Source: a virus
IMG/VR virus record: IMGVR_UViG_3300013132_003882
Location: 39,584 to 103,583 of that record
Length of the DNA stretch: 64,000 nt
Reading direction: 5' to 3' (one strand)
Positions 14,513-22,639 of this stretch are shown one piece after another. A model generated the notes under the pieces. The model saw nothing but the letters and a program-made list of their open reading frames with translations, ran no database searches and had not been told where the DNA came from. The translations under genes and the position numbers were made by a program. Each line of letters starts with the position of its first letter. Within the stretch, counting starts at the first letter, position 1.

Positions 14513-15323
14513 CGTACACCTAGAATTTGGTGACCTAGACTTTGAAAACGACAGCGGCGCTGACGTGCTGATCCTGGGTGGTGACATTTGCATTGCCAAC
14601 GATATGGCACAACGTGATCCTTACAACACCATGGGCGAACAATATCGTAGCAACCGATTCCATGACTTCTTTCAACGGTGCTGTGCCCGTTTCCCACATG
14701 TGATTTTCATTGTGGGCAATCACGAACACTATCATGGTGACTTTGCCAAGACTGTGCCGCACTTTCGAGATGTCTTGGGCTACTTGCCCAACCTGCACAT
14801 CCTGGACAAAGAAACCTGGGTGCTGGATGACATCACGTTCATTGGTGGCACGTTGTGGACTAACATGAACCGGCGAGATAACCGTACCTTGCATGACATC
14901 TCACGCATGATGAACGATTTCCGTTGTGTGGACAACAGTGCCAAAACTGAAGATCATCGCGGCTGGCCAGGGCGTTTTACCACTACAGATGCGGCTGACG
15001 ATCATGATGCCATGGTGGCATTCATTGACCAAACCATTGCAGCCAATCCTGCTGGACGCTATGTTGTGGTGGGGCACCACTCACCAAGTCGCCGGAGCAC
15101 TCATCCCAGGTACAAGGATCAGTTTGTCATGAATGGTGGCTACAGCAGTGAACTGGATGACTTTATCCTTGATCATCCACAGATCCGGTTGTGGACACAT
15201 GGTCACACACATGAAGATTTTGATTACCAGATTGGGTCATGCCGAATCTTGTGCAACCCACGTGGCTATATCAACTATGAAGAAAGGGCAGACTCATGGC
15301 GCCTGAAAACAGTGGAAGTATAA
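14490..15323 (+). CDS. calcineurin-like metallophosphoesterase
   Basis: 277 residues with all family motifs in order: SDVHLEF (DxH), LGGDIC (GD), VGNHEHY (GNHE), VVGHHSP and THGHTHED (GHxH). These bind two metals. Substrate unknown; related phage proteins act on nucleotides or phosphoproteins. Start by overlap with the previous gene; the 3' end overlaps the next ORF. Confidence 0.88.
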   Translation: MKIALVSDVHLEFGDLDFENDSGADVLILGGDICIANDMAQRDPYNTMGEQYRSNRFHDFFQRCCARFPHVIFIVGNHEHYHGDFAKTVPHFRDVLGYLPNLHILDKETWVLDDITFIGGTLWTNMNRRDNRTLHDISRMMNDFRCVDNSAKTEDHRGWPGRFTTTDAADDHDAMVAFIDQTIAANPAGRYVVVGHHSPSRRSTHPRYKDQFVMNGGYSSELDDFILDHPQIRLWTHGHTHEDFDYQIGSCRILCNPRGYINYEERADSWRLKTVEV

Positions 15324-15505
15324 AAAACTGGTTGCGTTATTCGGGATTCAGTGTTATAATAGTAGGAAATCCTTGTCATTGGAGTCCCTTGCCCTGGGCT
15401 CGACAGGAACCCAATGATGGATGGCCCAGTCCCAACGAACGCACATACAGTGTGGGTTGGATTTTTTTAACAGTTAGAATATGGATTGATGATGGAACCT
15501 GGTAA
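15296..15505 (+). CDS. small Trp-rich protein, probable
   Basis: 69 residues (NPCHWSPLPWARQEPNDGW...). Overlaps both neighbours, typical of this genome. A TTGCGT-17-TATAAT lies inside its 5' part (15332-15360), so a shorter product is possible. No recognised domain. Confidence 0.45.
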   Translation: MAPENSGSIKNWLRYSGFSVIIVGNPCHWSPLPWARQEPNDGWPSPNERTYSVGWIFLTVRIWIDDGTW

Positions 15506-15698
15506 TTCTAAAACCCGTTTTGATCTTGAACAAGAGATCATGTCAGCATGGCAAGTGCTGGAGGATATCAAGATGCTGAAAACTCGCCAAGGCGTCACCG
15601 CCGAAGATTGGGATGCTGTGATTCGATTGTATCAACACAGATTTGAAACCCTGTTTGAAACTTTTGAACACTGCATTCGAACCGGCAACGTACTGTGA
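15489..15698 (+). CDS. small helical protein, unknown
   Basis: About 69 residues (MMEPGNSKTRFDLEQEIMSAWQVLEDIK...), predicted helical hairpin. Overlaps both neighbours; ends by GTGA overlap with the next gene. Confidence 0.6.
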   Translation: MMEPGNSKTRFDLEQEIMSAWQVLEDIKMLKTRQGVTAEDWDAVIRLYQHRFETLFETFEHCIRTGNVL

Positions 15699-15892
15699 GT
15701 CTACAAATTACCCTGTCACGTGATCAAGTATCAAAAGTGGCCACATGGCTGGCTTTGAACGATCACGTCACACAGGTCCGAATTGTTGAAAAAAGCACCA
15801 CAGGCATTGGCTGGGATCACATAGTGTATTTCATGGACAAAAACAATCGAACATGGAATGAAATGGACATAACTGATGTGTCAACTTGGTAA
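15695..15892 (+). CDS. small protein, unknown
   Basis: 65 residues, GTG start overlapping the previous stop (GTGA). MSLQITLSRDQVSKVATWLAL... No recognised family. Confidence 0.55.
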   Translation: MSLQITLSRDQVSKVATWLALNDHVTQVRIVEKSTTGIGWDHIVYFMDKNNRTWNEMDITDVSTW

Positions 15893-15901
15893 GGAGCAAT
15901 C

Positions 15902-15991
15902 ATGATTGAAGTAATTGTGATTACAGTGATATTGGTGGCAGTGATGTGGTTTATAATAAAAACCATAGAAAACATGAGAGACGATGAATGA
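15902..15991 (+). CDS. 29-residue single-pass membrane protein
   Basis: MIEVIVITVILVAVMWFIIK..., one membrane segment with a charged tail (ENMRDDE). AAGGAG upstream and ATGA overlap downstream. Confidence 0.6.
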   Translation: MIEVIVITVILVAVMWFIIKTIENMRDDE

Positions 15992-16674
15992 AAATTTATA
16001 AATCTAATTATCGCAACCATTGGGTGTCACCCTACACCATCTTGGAACGGGTGTGTTTTTGGGAACGGGATCGAGACCGCATTTACAATCTTGACGATGA
16101 TCCAAAAAATCCCTACGAACGTTGGGTTCGCTGGCTCACTCCGGTGTGTGGTGCTTGGAACTGGTTCTTGGATCGAGTGCATCCACAGATCAACTATGTT
16201 CGAATCGATCGCTATGATACCTGGAGCATGGATTCGACCTTGGCAGACATTGTGTTGCCCATGTTGCGACAACTGCAAGCCACCAAGCATGGTGCACCAT
16301 TTGTGGACGATGAAGATGTGCCTGATGACCTTAAAAGCACTGCCGCACCACCAAAAGAAAATGAATGGGATACTGATGAAAATCATCACAAACGCTGGGA
16401 CTGGGTCCTGGACGAAATGATCTTTGCTTTTGAGTGCAAAGTGCAAGACAACTGGACCGAACAGTATTACTCAGGTGAGGCAGACTATCAGTTCAAAAAG
16501 TTGGACAAAACTCACTTCAATCCCATTACACAAAAACACGAAGGTCTCAGTGAAATGGTGGAAGGGCCCAACCACACACAGACTGTGGACTGGGATGGTA
16601 TGAAAGCCCAACAAGCCCGCATCACCAATGGTTTCCGTTTGTTTGGCCTGTACTATGAGGCACTGTGGGACTGA
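15988..16674 (+). CDS. conserved phage protein, unknown
   Basis: 228 residues, Trp/Asp-rich (ERWVRWLTPVCGAWNWFLDRV, RWDWVLDEMIFAFEC). It matches the character of a widespread unknown protein of T4-like phages. No catalytic motif recognised. Overlaps the previous gene by ATGA. Confidence 0.7.
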   Translation: MKIYKSNYRNHWVSPYTILERVCFWERDRDRIYNLDDDPKNPYERWVRWLTPVCGAWNWFLDRVHPQINYVRIDRYDTWSMDSTLADIVLPMLRQLQATKHGAPFVDDEDVPDDLKSTAAPPKENEWDTDENHHKRWDWVLDEMIFAFECKVQDNWTEQYYSGEADYQFKKLDKTHFNPITQKHEGLSEMVEGPNHTQTVDWDGMKAQQARITNGFRLFGLYYEALWD

Positions 16675-16949
16675 TGTTTGGCACAGGATACAATGATCAT
16701 CGAGCCCAACTGGGCTATTCTGTAAGAACTCAGGCCGAAGTGGATCAAGCATTTTATGGTCGTGCTCAATGGCGTGAACAGTTTGCATGGTGGCCACATC
16801 GATGTGCGATCTCAGGTCGTTGGTGCTGGATGAACTTTCACTATCAAGGTCAGGCAGTGTGGACTGGACCCGGTGACGATGCGGTAGAAGTTCGTTGGCA
16901 TGATTGCCATGAGCATTTGATTTGGACACTAAAGGGTCCACACGGATGA
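16674..16949 (+). CDS. unknown protein
   Basis: 91 residues (MFGTGYNDHRAQLGYS...), Trp/His-rich. TGATG overlap with the previous gene and ATGA overlap with the radical-SAM gene that follows. Confidence 0.6.
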   Translation: MFGTGYNDHRAQLGYSVRTQAEVDQAFYGRAQWREQFAWWPHRCAISGRWCWMNFHYQGQAVWTGPGDDAVEVRWHDCHEHLIWTLKGPHG

Positions 16950-17563
16950 AAATAATTCGGGTCGAACCCATTACCCCCATGATCTCCTTGAGCTGGATGT
17001 TGGGCACCAGGTGCAACTATGATTGCATGTATTGTCCTAGTACATTACATGACACAACCAGTAAACATCCAGATCTGAATAAGTTAATTCAAACATGGGA
17101 TAATTTTTATCAACGCACCAAGGATCGACAAATACCTTACAAAATATCGTTCACTGGTGGGGAAGTTACTGCCAATCGTAGTTTTTTACCGTTACTAAAA
17201 TACATCCGTAATAACAATTTTAATATTGGACAAATCCTAGTGACAACCAACGGCAGTGCAAGTAAAAATTATTATGCAAAATTAGCAGCATTGGTTGATG
17301 CCATCAGCTTTAGTACGCACAGTGAATTTTTCAACGAACAAGAATTTTTTAACAAAGTAAGTATCATACATCAAATCATGATTCGGCCAGAAAAAAGTGT
17401 GCATGTCAACATCATGGACGAATCATGGAATCAAAAAAGAATTCCTGTATATCAATCTTGGCTAGATCAACGTGGTATCAGTTACTCTGTAAATGCAATT
17501 GATTATTCCCAACAAATTCGCAATGTAGCTGTTCAACAAGGGGTAACAAATCTTGTGGCCTAA
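16946..17563 (+). CDS. radical SAM protein copy 2, N-terminal part (frameshifted)
   Basis: 205 residues: SWMLGTRCNYDCMYCPS holds the CxxxCxxC motif, followed by SFTGGEVT. The frame ends at GVTNLVA-stop, but the expected C-terminal Cys-rich domain continues in the +1 frame (next entry). A+T-rich. Either a real frameshift mutation, programmed +1 frameshifting, or a sequencing error. Confidence 0.75.
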   Translation: MKIIRVEPITPMISLSWMLGTRCNYDCMYCPSTLHDTTSKHPDLNKLIQTWDNFYQRTKDRQIPYKISFTGGEVTANRSFLPLLKYIRNNNFNIGQILVTTNGSASKNYYAKLAALVDAISFSTHSEFFNEQEFFNKVSIIHQIMIRPEKSVHVNIMDESWNQKRIPVYQSWLDQRGISYSVNAIDYSQQIRNVAVQQGVTNLVA

Positions 17564-17861
17564 CAAAGATCATGACAATCATAATTGCACAGTGACCGAA
17601 ATATCGGGTCAACAACGCCGTGTATATGCCAACTGGCTACACAACAACAAATTAGACCACTGGCGTGGATGGCGCTGCGACGCAGGAGCCACACGATTTT
17701 ATATTGACGCTAATTTTGATGTTTGGAGTGGAGAATGCAAAAATGATTTCTTAGGCAACATATTTACAGAATGGCAAATAAAAAACAACACAATTTGCCA
17801 TCGTCAGACCTGTACTGGCGGCACGGATGATTTAATGATAAAAAAATACCAACCGGAATAA
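17547..17861 (+). pseudogene. radical SAM copy 2, C-terminal auxiliary-cluster part
   Basis: Open from 17547 in the +1 frame relative to 16946-17563; TTG 17553 would be the only start. It encodes NCTVTEI, WRCDAGAT, SGECKNDFLGNIF and ICHRQTCTGG, the Cys pattern of a SPASM-like auxiliary Fe-S domain. Joining near base 17555 gives a natural fused sequence (VTNL-WPNKDHD). Confidence 0.65.
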
Positions 17862-17864
17862 TCC

Positions 17865-18119
17865 ATGGGTGATAATGCATTTGAAAACATGACTGCAGAC
17901 TTACTGGCCATTGATGCCAGAGTAGAACGCCGAAACAGCATCCCACCGGCAGAGTATGAAGCCTGGAAACGAGAGTTTACATTTGAAGGCATCCGGGGCA
18001 CAAGATACGGACAGAGTTTTTGCAATCATTTTGGCATCACAGACTATGTGCTGTTTTACAAAGTGGATTGGGCCAGTGCTGACCAACACATAAGGATGCA
18101 GTATCTTGTACAGCCCTGA
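17865..18119 (+). CDS. small protein, unknown
   Basis: 84 residues (MGDNAFENMTADLLAIDARVE...). No recognised domain. Overlaps the next gene. Confidence 0.55.
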   Translation: MGDNAFENMTADLLAIDARVERRNSIPPAEYEAWKREFTFEGIRGTRYGQSFCNHFGITDYVLFYKVDWASADQHIRMQYLVQP

Positions 18120-18333
18120 ACACACACATGGCCTGACCCTGCACTGGGCTCGGGACGACTACATGGAATTGTGGAACATGCGCATGGCTCGAGTAGTAGA
18201 ACTGTTTGGCCTGCCGGGTGACAGATACATCACAGAAATCACACAAGATTACATGACCTTTTGGTTCCGCGACCCTAACGATGCACTGCTGTTTAGATTA
18301 TGCCATGGACACAGTGAACTACGTACGGCTTGA
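18106..18333 (+). CDS. small paralogous-family protein (TTG start)
   Basis: 75 residues from TTG, with an AAGGA ten bases upstream. Contains DYMTFWFRDPNDALLFRL, a variant of the C-terminal motif shared by five small proteins in this window (18305, 20267, 32322, 32552). Confidence 0.5.
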   Translation: MYSPEHTHGLTLHWARDDYMELWNMRMARVVELFGLPGDRYITEITQDYMTFWFRDPNDALLFRLCHGHSELRTA

Positions 18334-18529
18334 TTGCGGTGCCCAACAGGCCTTGGCCCTCAAGCATCAGTTGGATCTTGATGGGCTCATAGTGAACCAA
18401 GACTACACCTGGCGCTACGAAAAGCCAGTGTATGACAACTTTGCCTGGACAGAAAGTGAAGTCAACCATGTGACATTTACTTTTCGTAATCCTGCACTGG
18501 CCACGTTCTATAAACTCAAATGGTCATAA
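18305..18529 (+). CDS. small paralogous-family protein
   Basis: 74 residues from ATG 18305 ([12 protein letters not shown]...), ending [19 protein letters not shown], the family motif: beta strand, (D/N)P or acidic turn, helix, F-x-L-x-W. Function unknown. Confidence 0.55.
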   Translation: MDTVNYVRLDCGAQQALALKHQLDLDGLIVNQDYTWRYEKPVYDNFAWTESEVNHVTFTFRNPALATFYKLKWS

Positions 18530-18537
18530 CTAATAAT

Positions 18538-19470
18538 ATGACAATCACAAGCCAAGACAATTTTAAACACAAAATCCACAACAATAAAATGATTGAGCCT
18601 AGAGACTGGATGCCCGATCAGTATCGGCGTACTCTAATTAGACAAATAAGTCAACATGCACACAGTGAGGTTGTGGGCATGTTGCCCGAAGGAGACTGGA
18701 TAGCACGGGCACCCAGTCTAAAACGCAAAGAAGTGTTGTTGGCCAAGGTACAGGATGAAGGCGGACACGGTCTGTATCTTTATTCAGCCGCAGAAACTCT
18801 GGGTGCCAGCAGAGATAGTTTGATTCAAGATCTTCATGCAGGCCTGGCCAAGTACTCAAGTATATTCAACTATCCTACCCTTACCTGGGCAGACGTGGGT
18901 GTGATAGGTTGGTTGGTGGATGGTGCTGCCATCATGAATCAAATACCCTTGTGCCGTTGCAGTTATGGACCTTATGCTAGAGCCATGATTCGCATTTGCA
19001 AGGAAGAAAGTTTTCATCAACGTCAAGGCTATGACTTGTTGCTGACCATGATGACAGGCACTGACGAACAACGTGACATGGTACAAGATGCTGTGGACCG
19101 TTGGTGGTGGAAAACTCTAACCATGTTTGGTCCACCTGATGCAGAGAGCACCAACAGTGAACAAGGCATGGCCTGGGGCATCAAACGTCATACCAACGAT
19201 GACTTACGACAAAAGTTTGTAGATGCCACTGTGCCGCAGGCTGATTATCTTGGTGTCAAATTACCAGATCCAGATCTCAAATGGAATGACACTCGTAATC
19301 ACTATGATTTTGGTGAAATAGACTGGGCAGAATTTTGGCAAAATGTCAACGGCAACGGCCCTTGCAATGTTGAACGCCTTGAGGCTCGCAGCCAAGCCTA
19401 TGAATCAGGTGCATGGGTGCGTGACGCAGCCATGGCCTATGCTGAAAAACAAAAAGAAAAACAACAATAA
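18538..19470 (+). CDS. paaA: phenylacetyl-CoA epoxidase subunit A (PaaA)
   Basis: 310 residues, alignable by eye along its whole length with bacterial PaaA, the diiron catalytic subunit of 1,2-phenylacetyl-CoA epoxidase. Diiron ligands are present: Glu44 (HSEVVG), Glu74/His77 (QDEGGHG), Asp128 and Glu157/His160 (EESFH). Start at ATG 18538 aligns with the family start (MT...IEPRDWMP). The partner subunits PaaB, C and E are absent from the window. Base composition resembles neighbouring phage genes, suggesting it is not a fresh import. It may boost host aromatic catabolism or use another substrate. Confidence 0.9.
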   Translation: MTITSQDNFKHKIHNNKMIEPRDWMPDQYRRTLIRQISQHAHSEVVGMLPEGDWIARAPSLKRKEVLLAKVQDEGGHGLYLYSAAETLGASRDSLIQDLHAGLAKYSSIFNYPTLTWADVGVIGWLVDGAAIMNQIPLCRCSYGPYARAMIRICKEESFHQRQGYDLLLTMMTGTDEQRDMVQDAVDRWWWKTLTMFGPPDAESTNSEQGMAWGIKRHTNDDLRQKFVDATVPQADYLGVKLPDPDLKWNDTRNHYDFGEIDWAEFWQNVNGNGPCNVERLEARSQAYESGAWVRDAAMAYAEKQKEKQQ

Positions 19471-20261
19471 TGAAATATCTAGCATTGATTTTTTTATTTG
19501 TGGCCACCACAGTGTTGGCTAGAGAACCCAGTGTTTACGTGTACAACGAAACCACGGACCGGATTGAACACCAACGCAACTCAACAGAGTTTCGCAGCAT
19601 TGCCAGCATCACCAAGCTGATGACTGCCATGGTGGCCCTGGATCACAGCAAGGACCTGTTTCGTCGACTGCCACTCAACACCACTGTCCGAAGCAATCTG
19701 CCACGTGGTCAATACACACGTCAAGAACTTTTTGATGCCATGCTGGTACGATCGGACAACGCAGCCGCAGAAACTCTAGCCGCGGACTACCCTGGTGGTA
19801 GGAAAGAGTTCATATGGAAGATGAACCAACAGGCCCGAGAGTGGGGTATCAATGCTGTGTTTCGTGATCCCACTGGCCTGCATCCGGGCAACATGGCCAC
19901 TGCTGGCGATGTGGGCCACCTGGCTGTGTATGCCGCTGGCTACTGGGTCATACGTGATGCCAGTGTGAAAAAGACCGTGGCCTTTGAACGCAAATTCAAA
20001 AAGAAACTACGCAAAATACAACTCAACAACACCAACCGACCGCTGTTGATGGAGTTTGATGAGATCATTGCGTCAAAAACTGGATTTACCAACTCAGCCA
20101 GATATTGTGTCGCACTTGTGGTAGAGCATGAAAAACAACGGCGAGTGATTGTGGTGTTGGGAGAGCGCAACAAAAGCCGTAGAATGGACACAGTGCAAGA
20201 CATCATGTACAATCATGTGCTGGATCAAAATTTGCAGGACCCTGGGTACATCAATAACTAA
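19470..20261 (+). CDS. D-alanyl-D-alanine carboxypeptidase/endopeptidase (S11)
   Basis: 263 residues with a signal peptide ([17 protein letters not shown]) and the three penicillin-binding motifs: SITK (nucleophile Ser), SDN, and KTG. Short form, like PBP7. It would trim peptidoglycan peptides in the periplasm. TAATG overlap with paaA. Unusual as a phage product made early or mid infection; could alter the wall against superinfection or aid lysis. Confidence 0.88.
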   Translation: MKYLALIFLFVATTVLAREPSVYVYNETTDRIEHQRNSTEFRSIASITKLMTAMVALDHSKDLFRRLPLNTTVRSNLPRGQYTRQELFDAMLVRSDNAAAETLAADYPGGRKEFIWKMNQQAREWGINAVFRDPTGLHPGNMATAGDVGHLAVYAAGYWVIRDASVKKTVAFERKFKKKLRKIQLNNTNRPLLMEFDEIIASKTGFTNSARYCVALVVEHEKQRRVIVVLGERNKSRRMDTVQDIMYNHVLDQNLQDPGYINN

Positions 20262-20266
20262 AGTTG

Positions 20267-20503
20267 ATGCAACTGCAACAACCCCATGACACCATACGTC
20301 TCGGCGAAAGTTTCAACCACGCACGGGAGATTGCCAGACCTTTTGGTCAAATTGATCGAATCATAGAGTGGTGCAAAACTGAACTTGTGGGCGACTGGCG
20401 TTGGCAGGTGATTACTACCAGCAGTGACCGCGCCCCGGGACGCTATATTTTCTACTTTGACTCAGACCGAGACGCTGCCGCGTTTGCACTGTTCTGGTCC
20501 TAA
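20267..20503 (+). CDS. small paralogous-family protein
   Basis: 78 residues (MQLQQPHDTIRLGESFNHA...), ending YIFYFDSDRDAAAFALFWS, the F-x-L-x-W family motif. Unknown function. Confidence 0.6.
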   Translation: MQLQQPHDTIRLGESFNHAREIARPFGQIDRIIEWCKTELVGDWRWQVITTSSDRAPGRYIFYFDSDRDAAAFALFWS

Positions 20504-20516
20504 TACTTTTTACTAC

Positions 20517-20545
20517 TTGACGTGATATTCCTGATCTGCTATACT
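20517..20545 (+). promoter_or_regulatory. early promoter
   Basis: TTGACG, 17 nt, TATACT, then a leader with AAAGGA before ATG 20573. Confidence 0.65.
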
Positions 20546-20572
20546 ACGGGTATTGTATTGCAAAGGATTGAC

Positions 20573-20809
20573 ATGAATGACTGGGATCGTAGCAACCTGC
20601 ATTTTATTCTGGATAGTGATGAGGCCACGTTAGAGGACTTTTATTCCTGGGCCACCGAAGATGACTTGGCCTATGCATTGAGTCTGGTGCGGCAAGCCAA
20701 GACAGAATTGCTGTTACAAGAAGCAGGAATCTTGGATGAACTGTTGACCGCGGCCACAGCGGATGATGTATCAGAAGCCAACACCATGCTAAAACAATTT
20801 CAACTATGA
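20573..20809 (+). CDS. small acidic protein, unknown
   Basis: 78 residues (MNDWDRSNLHFILDSDEATLEDF...), strongly acidic and helical. No recognised family. Directly followed by candidate RNA B on the same transcript. Confidence 0.6.
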   Translation: MNDWDRSNLHFILDSDEATLEDFYSWATEDDLAYALSLVRQAKTELLLQEAGILDELLTAATADDVSEANTMLKQFQL

Positions 20810-20810
20810 A

Positions 20811-21040
20811 TCATCGGGTGTTGATCACCTAAAAGAACCCGCTGGGGTAACGCCTGGCTAGTATGACCCGTACGAAGGAGAAGTGAGTTCGTGACTCAAG
20901 GGTGGTACCACTCCTACCGAAGTGGCGCTGGCAATGCGAGAACGGACCCTGTCGTGAAGCGGGTGGAAGGTGTGTGAGATTTGCGGGGCAACCCAAGAGA
21001 TGATACACTAAATTACCGCCGGGGGTCGCAGAGCATCATG
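20811..21040 (+). ncRNA. candidate structured RNA B
   Basis: About 230 nt without a convincing ORF and G/C-richer than its surroundings. Pairings: TCACCT with AGGTG...TGA and ACCCGCT with AGCGGGT (20837-20843 with 20958-20964), forming a long interrupted helix that encloses hairpins TGAGT/ACTCA (20884-20898) and CCACT/AGTGG (about 20909-20925). Further 3': TTGC/GCAA (about 20981-20991) and ATGAT/ATCAT (about 21001-21039). Checked against memory of tmRNA, RNase P, 6S, group I intron and hammerhead landmarks without a match. Confidence 0.55.
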
Positions 21041-21041
21041 G

Positions 21042-21070
21042 TTGACAATTAAGTTTGTTGGCTATATACT
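21042..21070 (+). promoter_or_regulatory. early promoter
   Basis: TTGACA, 17 nt, TATACT; about 50-nt leader with GAAGGAG before ATG 21124. Confidence 0.7.
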
Positions 21071-21123
21071 GCAAGTGTTCATTAACCAATCTGGCATTGT
21101 GTCCAGTAAAGAAGGAGAAAGAA

Positions 21124-22173
21124 ATGGCTGCAAAACGCCTGGTTCGTAAATTCACAGAAGTGGTTGCCGAAGTTGAACGCCAACTCAAAGCTCACTACAA
21201 TGTAACTCAAAAAGAACTTGATGCATGGCGTGCCCGTGCTCAAGCATCTGAACATCTATTTCCCCACAGCACCATGATTGCCATTGAGGACTTGTGGATT
21301 GATTATGAGGTGCAACGCGATGTTATACATAAGCACGTGATCAATATCATGCGCAAATGGGATGCTCGTATCTGCTCACCAGGCAGTGCATGCCGCATCA
21401 ATGGCTCCAACATCTATTTGTATGATGCACAACACCGTACCTTGGCCGCAGCCTTGTTGGGATTTACAGAAATTCCCTGCGCAGTGGTCGAAACAGATGA
21501 TCCCAACTTTGCCAGCTATGCATTTGAAATGCTCAATGACACTGGTGTCAAACGTCTGACACCCGGGGACCTGCACCGCAACGCCTTGGTGCGTTACAAA
21601 AATGGCAGCCGTGACATCAAGGTGGTTCGTGCCAAAACCATGCAAGATCAATTTGATTCAGCAGGCATTGACTTGCAAGACAAAGGATCACGTGCGTCTG
21701 ACAATCTGCGTGGTGACAATGACTACTACTTCAGTCACTTCAAATATGCACAAAAGGGCATTGAAATAGATGACTCGGGTAAAATCTTGTTGAACATACT
21801 GTCAGCTATCAAAGATACATTTCCCATGCAAGAAGAAATTGATCAAGGTGTGTACATTGGATTGTACGAACTGCATCGTATTTCTGGAACCAGCGCCAAC
21901 ACTAAGCTACCCGCAGGTTGGATGAAGTTTGTGCTGGAAGCCATAAAGCCTACATTCAAGAGTTCTAGTTTGATACATGCCAAAGGCAAAGTGCAATGGG
22001 AACATGTTAACCCAGGTTCCACTTGGAGTGCGCCCAGTGCCATGGCTAACTTTTTACGTGAGTTATATCTGCGCAACGGTGGCACAATAAACTTGCCTTA
22101 TCACGGTGAAGGTGCTAAAATGGGCATTGAAGCTGGAAATATTGCCCCTGGTCTTTTCCCCGAGGAGAAATAG
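21124..22173 (+). CDS. ParB/sulfiredoxin-fold nuclease-like protein
   Basis: 349 residues. YDAQHRTLAAALLGFTEIPCAVVETDD at about 110-135 is the ParB N-terminal-like motif (D-x-QHR) seen in ParB, DndB and phage relatives. Possible NTP-binding, DNA-binding or nuclease role. The gene has its own promoter and heads an operon with a possible nuclease-fold protein. Confidence 0.7.
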   Translation: MAAKRLVRKFTEVVAEVERQLKAHYNVTQKELDAWRARAQASEHLFPHSTMIAIEDLWIDYEVQRDVIHKHVINIMRKWDARICSPGSACRINGSNIYLYDAQHRTLAAALLGFTEIPCAVVETDDPNFASYAFEMLNDTGVKRLTPGDLHRNALVRYKNGSRDIKVVRAKTMQDQFDSAGIDLQDKGSRASDNLRGDNDYYFSHFKYAQKGIEIDDSGKILLNILSAIKDTFPMQEEIDQGVYIGLYELHRISGTSANTKLPAGWMKFVLEAIKPTFKSSSLIHAKGKVQWEHVNPGSTWSAPSAMANFLRELYLRNGGTINLPYHGEGAKMGIEAGNIAPGLFPEEK

Positions 22174-22174
22174 C

Positions 22175-22639
22175 ATGAATAATGCATTGACCCATACAAT
22201 TTTTGGCAATGAGCTTTCAAAAATGATGTCTCTTGACAATGCTATTAATCTCTTGCTTTCTATGAATTTAATAAATGTAGGAGAATTAGCTGAGCAGGCA
22301 ATCAGTAAAAAATCAGGTGTTGCAATGTGCGGTAAAAATACTGCCAATATTGATTTGGTGTCGGGGGTACAGATCAAATATTCTACTGTAAAAATGCCTG
22401 CAAGTTCAGACAGGTATTTGGCATACATCTCTATCAACACCACAGCCCCTATACTGTGCGTGATCAATAATCCTGTGCTCAATACGCAGTATTTCCTTCA
22501 TATTCCTTATCGTGCCTTTGGGCATCTCAGTGGAAATTGCATTGCTATTTCTTTTGGGGTAGATGGACATCCAGGATCAAGCCAATGGTGGAATTACCAA
22601 GTAGATACTTTTGAAGAATTGTGTGAGCTGGCAAAATGA
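22175..22639 (+). CDS. possible restriction-endonuclease-fold protein
   Basis: 154 residues. ANIDLVSGVQIKYSTVK resembles the D...(E/Q)xK core of a PD-(D/E)xK nuclease, followed by hydrophobic strands. GAGGAG ribosome site. A+T-rich compared with both neighbours, so perhaps acquired. The assignment rests on one motif. Confidence 0.45.
   Translation: MNNALTHTIFGNELSKMMSLDNAINLLLSMNLINVGELAEQAISKKSGVAMCGKNTANIDLVSGVQIKYSTVKMPASSDRYLAYISINTTAPILCVINNPVLNTQYFLHIPYRAFGHLSGNCIAISFGVDGHPGSSQWWNYQVDTFEELCELAK

Noticed and set aside
20811-21040. tmRNA, RNase P, 6S or group I intron
   Set aside because: No tRNA-like ends, no CCA, no RNase P CR motifs, no intron core elements recognised, and no split gene around it.
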